The translations under genes and the position numbers were made by a program. From assembly GCA_947495555.1 (NCBI GenBank), contig CANLZI010000002.1, positions 1-64,000 of the forward strand: DNA of 64,000 bases. Reading direction: 5' to 3'. Shown piece by piece: positions 58,478 to 64,000 of this stretch; positions within the stretch are counted from its first letter, which is position 1, and the number at the start of each line of letters is the position of its first letter. A model generated the notes under the pieces. It saw nothing but the letters and a program-made list of their open reading frames with translations, did no database searches and was not told the DNA's origin. Source of the stretch: an uncultured Erythrobacter sp. (GTDB taxonomy: Bacteria > Pseudomonadota > Alphaproteobacteria > Sphingomonadales > Sphingomonadaceae).

Positions 58478-59562
58478 GCGCCACTCCATTCCACCCACGC
58501 GCCGTGTGGATGGGCATGGGACAGGCACACAGATTGCCCCCCTCCGGGCCAATAACGCACATTCAGCTCGTGCCGGAAGGTCGCTGGATCGGTTTCCAGT
58601 GAAACCCAGGCCAAGGGCTGGTCGCGGCTGGCAGAGGCACCGGCGGTTTCCATCGCATTGGTGATCGCTTGTTGTGTTTCGGCGGGCATATATTGCCACA
58701 TGATCGAGTGAAACATGACCCGTGTGACGCCGGAAGGCTGCTCGCTTGCCAGCATCTGTGCAACAAATTCGCCAGCATCTTGCTGCACCACATCGGGGGC
58801 CTTTTGCGCGGCCAATGTGATGGCGGCATCGATCCGCTCCATCCGGTCGGCCACTTCGGGCCAAACATAACTTTTCAAGCGGAGTGCAGCATCGGGATCG
58901 GCCAGATTAATGGGCGCAACATCGCATCCTTTCACTGAAACAATCTCCACGGGGTTGTTGGGTGGAGGATTGCCACGCCACTCTGGCTTGATCTGCATCG
59001 GCGAACCAATTGGCCCCACCTCAACCCCGCCCAGATCAAAATGGTAGCGATCCAGCATCGTGAGCACACCGGCGCTTGCGCCCAGTTCGAACAATTCAAA
59101 TCGCGCCCCCAATTGGCCAGATAGCCACAACAGGCCTGACATGATGCTGGCTGAACGCCCAGCCTCATTTGTTTGCGGCGGCCCGTCGAGCCAAGGCAGC
59201 AATTGCGCATCAAACTTTTGCACCAATTCTATCACCAATTGGTCAATCTGGTCCTGATCGCTCAGCGCACCAGAATAGACCCGGTTCAGGCGGGTGTCGG
59301 CACCGCTCAGCACCAGGTGATGCAGTCCGCCTGCCATGCGCAGCGGCATCGCATCCTTTAGGCTCAAACCTGCCCAGCCGGCAATTCGCCGCCCGGTCGC
59401 TGTATCGGTTTGCATGACTGCATGGAGCGATCTGACGATCCGCGCGGTGCACGGTGCGCCATTCAAATCGGCGTGGTCTGCCTGCCATTCAATCGCCTTG
59501 GAAATCTCTGCAATCTGCATGACCGGACCCGATGTCCCGGCTGTATCTGATCCATCTGCCAT
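58474..59562 (-). CDS. DUF2332 protein
   Basis: A 362-residue protein of family DUF2332, common in alphaproteobacteria and actinobacteria. Glu-Leu-Gly-Ala-Ser-Ala-Gly-Val near residue 160 resembles a SAM-binding loop of class I methyltransferases, with His-Ser-Ile-Met-Trp-Gln-Tyr near 286. The C-terminus has Ser-His-Ala-His-Pro-His-Gly. The function is unknown; a methyltransferase-like fold is a guess from the first motif. It is divergent from hisG. Confidence 0.86.
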   Translation of the reverse strand: MADGSDTAGTSGPVMQIAEISKAIEWQADHADLNGAPCTARIVRSLHAVMQTDTATGRRIAGWAGLSLKDAMPLRMAGGLHHLVLSGADTRLNRVYSGALSDQDQIDQLVIELVQKFDAQLLPWLDGPPQTNEAGRSASIMSGLLWLSGQLGARFELFELGASAGVLTMLDRYHFDLGGVEVGPIGSPMQIKPEWRGNPPPNNPVEIVSVKGCDVAPINLADPDAALRLKSYVWPEVADRMERIDAAITLAAQKAPDVVQQDAGEFVAQMLASEQPSGVTRVMFHSIMWQYMPAETQQAITNAMETAGASASRDQPLAWVSLETDPATFRHELNVRYWPGGGQSVCLSHAHPHGAWVEWSGA

Positions 59563-59621
59563 TGCTCAAATTCCCTCAATATGTTTGCTCTTTGCCCAGC
59601 CAGTGCCTAAATCGCGCCGCG

Positions 59622-60290
59622 ATGACTCACTCAGATAACAACTTGCTGACCTTTGCCATTCCCAAGGGGCGCATTCTTGACGAAGCGCTGCCGGTGATGG
59701 CGCGTGCCAATGTCATTCCCGAAGATGGGTTCCATGACAAAAGCAATCGTTCGCTCAGTTTTGCAACCACGCGGGACGATATGCGTTTGATCCGGGTGCG
59801 AGCATTTGATGTCGCAACCTTCGTAGCACATGGCGCGGCACAAGTCGGCATTGTAGGCTCTGACGTGATCGAAGAGTTTGATTATCCAGACCTTTATGCC
59901 CCGGTTGACCTCAACATTGGTTATTGCCGCTTGTCTGTCGCAGCGGAAAAAGGGGTTGATGTGAGCGACAAAAATGTCAGCCACCTGCGCGTTGCGACCA
60001 AATATCCCAATTTGACCCGGCGGCACTTTGAAGCGCGCGGGATCCAGGCCGAATGCGTGAAGCTGAACGGCGCGATGGAGCTGGCTCCCTCGCTTGGTCT
60101 GGCGCGGCAAATCGTGGATTTGGTGTCGAGCGGCCAGACGCTGAAGGACAATGGTTTAGTCGAAATTGCGCCGATCATGGATGTGACCGCACGGCTGATC
60201 GTCAATCGTGCAGCGCTGAAAACCGATCCCCGCGTGGGCGAGCTGGTAGCAGCCTTTCGTTCTGATACGGAAAACCGGCAGGCCGCCTGA
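59622..60290 (+). CDS. hisG: ATP phosphoribosyltransferase, short form
   Basis: A 222-residue HisG of the short type, which lacks the C-terminal regulatory domain and needs HisZ as a regulatory partner. It catalyses the first step of histidine synthesis. Phe-Ala-Ile-Pro-Lys-Gly-Arg-Ile near residue 10 and Asp-Val-Thr-Ala-Arg-Leu-Ile near 187 are typical. hisZ is not in the window. The start at 59622 is chosen from family length. The stop overlaps the hisD start by one base (TGATG). Confidence 0.95.
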   Translation: MTHSDNNLLTFAIPKGRILDEALPVMARANVIPEDGFHDKSNRSLSFATTRDDMRLIRVRAFDVATFVAHGAAQVGIVGSDVIEEFDYPDLYAPVDLNIGYCRLSVAAEKGVDVSDKNVSHLRVATKYPNLTRRHFEARGIQAECVKLNGAMELAPSLGLARQIVDLVSSGQTLKDNGLVEIAPIMDVTARLIVNRAALKTDPRVGELVAAFRSDTENRQAA

Positions 60291-61579
60291 TGCTATTGTT
60301 GCGCGCCTCTGATCCCAAATTCGAAGCCAAGTTTCGCAAGGTCGTCAACGCGCGCCGCGAAAGCGACAGCACTGTGGCAAGCCAAGTGCGCGACATTTTG
60401 CGCGAGGTAAAGGCACGCGGTGATGCCGCCGTGGTCGATTATACCATGCGGTTTGACGGCTATGCCCTCAGCCAGAACGATGATTGGGTAATAACAGCTG
60501 ATCGGTGCCGCGAGGCATATGAAGGGCTTGAGCCCAATCTGCGCGATGCGTTGGAATTGGCTGCCGAGCGTATTCGGGCCTATCACCGCGACCAATTGCC
60601 AGACAATCGTGACTTCACCGATGATGTTGGCGTGCGCCAAGGGGCCATCTGGCGTCCGGTGGATTCAGCAGGCCTTTATGTTCCGGGCGGACGCGCGGCT
60701 TACCCATCGTCCCTGCTGATGAACGCCATTCCGGCCCGCGTTGCCGGGGTTGAGCGATTGGTGGTGGTGACCCCTACGCCCAAGGGCAACAGCAATCCGT
60801 TGGTTCTGGCTGCGGCTCATATTGCGGGCGTGGACGAGATTTGGCGGATTGGCGGTGCCCAAGCCATCGGTGCGCTCGCCTATGGCACGGATAAGATTGC
60901 GCCCGTTGATGTCATCACCGGCCCGGGTAACGCCTGGGTGGCGGAAGCCAAACGGCAGATGTTTGGCGTTGTCGGGATTGATATGGTGGCCGGACCGAGC
61001 GAAATTTTGGTCATCGCTGACGCTGACAATGATCCCGACTGGATCGCAGCCGATCTGTTGAGTCAGGCTGAGCATGATCCAACCTCGCAATCGATCTTGA
61101 TCACGGATGACGAAGCCTTTGGCGCGCAGGTTGCCGATTGCATCGATCTGCAATTTGCCTCGCTAGCGACCGCCGAAACTGCCCAAGCCAGCTGGTCTGA
61201 CTATGGCGTTATCATCGTGGTGGAAACGCTCGACCAATCGGTTGAGCTGGCCAATGCGCTGGCGGCTGAGCATGTCGAGTTGGCAGTGGCCGATCCAGAA
61301 CCCTTGCTGCATGGCATTCGTCATGCAGGCAGCGTGTTCCTGGGCCGGATGACGCCCGAGGCGATTGGCGATTATGTCGCCGGTCCCAACCATGTTTTGC
61401 CCACCGGACGGCGCGCGCGTTTTGCCAGCGGCCTGTCTGTGCTCGACTTTATGAAGCGCACCAGTTTTATCGCCTTGGATGATGCTGCGCTGCGCGCTAT
61501 TGGCCCTGCAGCAACCGCGCTGGCCCATGCAGAGGGACTGCCGGCCCATGCAAAATCCGTTGAATTGAGGCTCAAATGA
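60290..61579 (+). CDS. hisD: Histidinol dehydrogenase
   Basis: A 429-residue zinc enzyme for the last two oxidation steps of histidine synthesis. Tyr-Val-Pro-Gly-Gly-Arg-Ala near residue 125, Gly-Pro-Gly-Asn-Ala-Trp-Val near 211, the zinc site Gln-Ala-Glu-His-Asp-Pro near 258, and Pro-Thr-Gly-Arg-Arg-Ala-Arg-Phe near 370 are all present. It is coupled to hisG (1-base overlap) and nusB (4-base overlap). Confidence 0.97.
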   Translation: MLLLRASDPKFEAKFRKVVNARRESDSTVASQVRDILREVKARGDAAVVDYTMRFDGYALSQNDDWVITADRCREAYEGLEPNLRDALELAAERIRAYHRDQLPDNRDFTDDVGVRQGAIWRPVDSAGLYVPGGRAAYPSSLLMNAIPARVAGVERLVVVTPTPKGNSNPLVLAAAHIAGVDEIWRIGGAQAIGALAYGTDKIAPVDVITGPGNAWVAEAKRQMFGVVGIDMVAGPSEILVIADADNDPDWIAADLLSQAEHDPTSQSILITDDEAFGAQVADCIDLQFASLATAETAQASWSDYGVIIVVETLDQSVELANALAAEHVELAVADPEPLLHGIRHAGSVFLGRMTPEAIGDYVAGPNHVLPTGRRARFASGLSVLDFMKRTSFIALDDAALRAIGPAATALAHAEGLPAHAKSVELRLK

Positions 61580-62037
61580 GTAATTCCCAACCTGCGCCGC
61601 GCGCGCAAGCCCGCTCAGCCGCCCGCCTCGCCGCGGTCCAAGCGCTGTATCAACAGCATATGGAAGGCACCGCGCTGACCAAATTGCTCAATGAATTTCA
61701 CCAACACCGGCTGGGCATGGAAGTTGATGATGATCAGTTTGCCGAGGCCGAGGTGGAATTCTTTGACGATGTTGTCGGCGGCGTGGACGCTCGCAAGGAC
61801 GAGATCGACGCTATGATTGCGGCCAAATTATCAGAAGGTTGGACCATCGCTCGTATGGACAAAACCATGCTGCAAATCTTGCGCTGTGGCTCCTATGAAA
61901 TCCTTGCGCGGGCAGATGTCCCAGCGCCAGCCGTGATCAATGAATATGTCGATGTGGCCAAGGCCTTCTTCGATGATCGCGAGGCCAAATTCGCCAACGG
62001 CATTCTGGACACGATCGCCAAGGAAGCGCGAAATTAG
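61576..62037 (+). CDS. nusB: Transcription antitermination factor NusB
   Basis: A 153-residue NusB, which with NusE (S10) binds boxA RNA in rRNA antitermination. The opening Arg-Ser-Ala-Ala-Arg-Leu-Ala-Ala-Val-Gln-Ala-Leu-Tyr-Gln and the ending Ala-Lys-Phe-Ala-Asn-Gly-Ile-Leu-Asp are typical. It follows hisD with ATGA overlap; a run of hairpins separates it from thiL. Confidence 0.95.
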   Translation: MSNSQPAPRAQARSAARLAAVQALYQQHMEGTALTKLLNEFHQHRLGMEVDDDQFAEAEVEFFDDVVGGVDARKDEIDAMIAAKLSEGWTIARMDKTMLQILRCGSYEILARADVPAPAVINEYVDVAKAFFDDREAKFANGILDTIAKEARN

Positions 62038-62057
62038 GGCTATGCCCTCACCACAAC

Positions 62058-62146
62058 GGTGCACAGCACCGCAAGGGCGACTGCCCGCCCGCAGCAGCGC
62101 GGACTTGTCCGCAAGCTGCGAGGAGTTCGAGGGCGCAAATGCGCCC
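62058..62146. repeat. Four hairpins between nusB and thiL
   Basis: The 121-base gap holds four dyads in a row: GGTGC-ACA-GCACC (62058-62070), GGGC-GACT-GCCC (62075-62086), the perfect palindrome GCGGACTTGTCCGC (62099-62112), and GGGCGCA-AA-TGCGCCC (62131-62146). None has a T run. It may be a REP-type repeat element or a processing site. It is not a thiamine (TPP) riboswitch, since the CUGAGA and ACCUGA boxes are absent. Confidence 0.6.
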
Positions 62147-62158
62147 GCGGGAACATAA

Positions 62159-63013
62159 GTGAACGAAGCAGATTTCATATCGGCCCTGCGCAAAATGCCG
62201 CTTCATCCCGGCGCGTGCGGTCTGCATGATGATTGCGCCATTCTGGAGATTGGCGATCAATCACTGATCATCACACATGATGCGATGTCCCAAGGCGTGC
62301 ATTTTCGAAGCGACGCTGATTTGGCCGATGTTGCGTGGAAGCTGGTCGCCAGCAATCTGTCCGATCTTGCCGCCAAAGGGGCAGAACCCATCGGGGTGCT
62401 GCTGGGCCATGCGCTTGGCCAGGGCGACGAGCGCTTTCTGGATGGGTTGCAAGAGGTCTTGACCACATTTGGCATATCATTGCTGGGCGGCGACACAATT
62501 TCCGTCGAAGGAGCCCGCACCTTTGGCCTGACAGCCATCGGCAAAGCCACGCACACGCCGGTTCCCTCACGCAGCGGCGCGCAAGCGGGCGACAAGCTGT
62601 ATGTCACCGGCACATTAGGCGCTGCGATGCTGGGATTTGAAGGCGAGGCCGACTATCTGCAAGCCTTCAACCGGCCCAGCCCTCGATTGGCAGAAGGTAA
62701 GGCACTGGCCCCATCGGTAAGTGCGATGATGGATATTTCAGACGGATTGCTTCTCGATGCATTCCGCTTGGCCGAGGCCAGCCAGGCCACGCTGGCCATT
62801 GATAGCCATCATGTGCCGGTTGCCGACGAAAAGCGGCGCGATGACGGTATGCGCTGGGGTGATGATTACGAATTGTTGTTCACCCTGCCGGATGGCGTCG
62901 AGCCTAGCGTTGCGGCGACATGTATAGGATCGGTGGAACCGTTGGGCTTTGCCCCGCTGCTGCTGGATGACAATCCGGTGGTGAACAGCCAGGGATTGGG
63001 CTTCCAGCACTAG
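62159..63013 (+). CDS. thiL: Thiamine-monophosphate kinase
   Basis: A 284-residue ThiL of the PurM/ThiL fold that phosphorylates thiamine phosphate to the diphosphate. Asp-Asp-Cys-Ala near residue 23, His-Asp-Ala-Met near 39, Asp-Leu-Ala-Ala-Lys-Gly-Ala-Glu-Pro near 71, Gly-Gly-Asp-Thr near 115 and Met-Asp-Ile-Ser-Asp-Gly-Leu near 191 are the family motifs. Start codon is GTG 62159. The C-terminus is somewhat short. The nusB-thiL neighbourhood is conserved in many bacteria. An hppA gene follows after 172 bases. Confidence 0.94.
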   Translation: MNEADFISALRKMPLHPGACGLHDDCAILEIGDQSLIITHDAMSQGVHFRSDADLADVAWKLVASNLSDLAAKGAEPIGVLLGHALGQGDERFLDGLQEVLTTFGISLLGGDTISVEGARTFGLTAIGKATHTPVPSRSGAQAGDKLYVTGTLGAAMLGFEGEADYLQAFNRPSPRLAEGKALAPSVSAMMDISDGLLLDAFRLAEASQATLAIDSHHVPVADEKRRDDGMRWGDDYELLFTLPDGVEPSVAATCIGSVEPLGFAPLLLDDNPVVNSQGLGFQH

Positions 63014-63185
63014 GTGCGCCTGCCCTGAGCCGCAATTTGACCGGATAGACTGGTAAAACTGGTGAGATTACCGCCTTAATAGGGCTTCTGCCCTTGTCAG
63101 GCCGCGTTCAATCCGTATAGCCATCGCCGCACGAGCGCACCTGTGATCGCAGGGCGCTATTCCACGTAAAAGAGAGGGGATTTCT

Positions 63186-64000
63186 GTGGACCTTATTCTC
63201 ATTTCAATTGGGCTTGGTTTGCTCGCCATTGTTTATGGTGTCTTTACCAGCCGTCAGGTTCTCGGCGCTGATGCCGGGAACGCTAAGATGCAAGAGATTG
63301 CTGGCGCCATTCAAGAAGGCGCACAAGCTTATCTCAACCGCCAATATATGACAATCGGCATCGTCGGTGTGGTCGTGGCCGTTCTGGTCGGACTGTTCCT
63401 CGGCATGGTTCCGGCTGTCGGATTCCTCATCGGAGCGATCCTATCGGGCGTTGCGGGCTATATCGGGATGAACATCTCGGTCCGCTCGAACGTGCGTACT
63501 GCGCAGGCGGCTAGCGTAGGCTTGCAAGAAGGCCTGACAATCGCGTTTCGCGCGGGCGCCATCACCGGCATGCTGGTGGCTGGCCTTGCCCTGCTCGCAA
63601 TCGCGGTGTTCTTCTACGTCCTGGTTGGTTCGATGAATCTGGCGCCAAACAGCCGCGTCGTGATTGACGGTCTGGTTGGCCTGGCCTTTGGTGCATCGCT
63701 GATTTCAATCTTTGCCCGTTTGGGCGGCGGTATCTTTACCAAGGCTGCAGACGTTGGTGCCGACTTGGTCGGCAAGGTTGAAGCAGGCATCCCAGAGGAT
63801 GATCCCCGTAACCCTGCCACCATCGCAGATAACGTTGGTGACAACGTTGGTGACTGTGCTGGCATGGCTGCTGACCTGTTCGAAACTTACGTCGTCACCG
63901 TTGGTGCGACCATGGTTCTGATGGCTCTGCTGCTGACCAATATTGGCGATCTGCTGCTGCCATTGATGGCTTTGCCATTGCTGATTGGCGGCGCGTGTAT
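63186..64000 (+). CDS. hppA: Membrane-bound proton-translocating pyrophosphatase (partial)
   Basis: The first 271 residues of a K+-independent or K+-dependent H+-PPase, which couples pyrophosphate hydrolysis to proton transport; the gene runs off the window. GTG start with AGAGGGG upstream. Gln-Glu-Gly-Ala-Gln-Ala-Tyr-Leu near residue 43, then [11 protein letters not shown] near 190 and [11 protein letters not shown] near 216 are the family signatures. Several helices are visible. The residue that decides K+ dependence lies beyond the end. Confidence 0.95.
   Translation, partial: MDLILISIGLGLLAIVYGVFTSRQVLGADAGNAKMQEIAGAIQEGAQAYLNRQYMTIGIVGVVVAVLVGLFLGMVPAVGFLIGAILSGVAGYIGMNISVRSNVRTAQAASVGLQEGLTIAFRAGAITGMLVAGLALLAIAVFFYVLVGSMNLAPNSRVVIDGLVGLAFGASLISIFARLGGGIFTKAADVGADLVGKVEAGIPEDDPRNPATIADNVGDNVGDCAGMAADLFETYVVTVGATMVLMALLLTNIGDLLLPLMALPLLIGGAC

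Noticed and set aside
62038..62158. A thiamine (TPP) riboswitch before thiL.
   Set aside because: The CUGAGA and ACCUGA core boxes are missing; only simple hairpins are present.
1..64000. tRNA, rRNA, CRISPR, insertion sequences and prophage genes.
   Set aside because: No T-arm-like motifs, regular spaced repeats, transposase or phage structural motifs were found on reading both strands.

Overview
The window looks like a chromosomal segment of an alphaproteobacterium of the order Sphingomonadales, most likely from or near Erythrobacteraceae. The evidence is the gene content (class I lysyl-tRNA synthetase, short-form HisG, a DinG/XPD-type helicase, a full aa3 cytochrome c oxidase operon with CtaB, CtaG and SURF1, a FnrL-like regulator, CobS/DnaJ/BolA) and a moderately high GC content. 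Genes are densely packed, stop/start overlaps are common, and several starts are TTG or GTG. No tRNA, rRNA, CRISPR array, insertion sequence or prophage gene was seen. The genus cannot be fixed from this sequence alone.

Layout. 1-5 kb: a PNPOx-like flavoprotein, an Arg-rich RcnB-like secreted protein, a prolyl 4-hydroxylase-like dioxygenase and lysS. 5-12.7 kb: a helicase, a SixA-like phosphatase, soxR with a clear SoxR box and a divergent VOC gene, ubiA, rsmE, gshA and a small monooxygenase. 12.7-20 kb: bamB with its YfgM-like partner, a glycosyltransferase, an alpha/beta hydrolase, selO and an AstD-type dehydrogenase. 20-27 kb: a glycine-zipper surface protein, rarD, pyrC, an ATP-grasp gene, ygfZ, and a TetR gene divergent from a PF10118-type gene whose promoter carries two dyads. 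27-34.6 kb: rplU-rpmA (L21 with a long Ala/Lys/Pro tail), a lipoprotein gene coupled to an FNR-type regulator, a membrane protein with an FNR box, and a compact run thrC-rlmI-like-folB-shrunken SDR-moaA-moaD-moaE.

34.7-42.1 kb (minus strand): coxB-coxA-epoxide hydrolase-ctaB-small coxF-like-ctaG-coxC-DUF983-SURF1, that is, terminal oxidase subunits with haem O synthesis, copper delivery and assembly. 42.3-46.9 kb (plus strand): pyrE, pdxJ, a small membrane protein, acpS, lepB, a DUF3089 hydrolase and ruvX. 46.9-49 kb (minus strand): a three-gene unit that I cannot assign to a known system, comprising a 46-residue peptide, a 323-residue protein and a 309-residue protein with a cupin-like HxH motif. 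49-53.3 kb: two tandem hotdog thioesterases, a class A PBP and cobS.

53.4-56.7 kb: an accessory block (bicupin, TetR, MpaB-like, DUF1428, GST) lies between cobS and the dnaJ-like/bolA pair. 57-64 kb: an SDR, a DUF2332 protein, hisG-hisD-nusB, a run of four hairpins, thiL and the start of hppA.

The strongest candidate for an undescribed system is the peptide-led operon at 46917-48977, with its AT-rich promoter dyad. The best regulatory readings are the SoxR box (8713), the FNR box (29877), the paired dyads at 25370/25395, and the facing 20-bp repeats at 54134-54193. The palindrome CAATTG is also strikingly frequent across the window.
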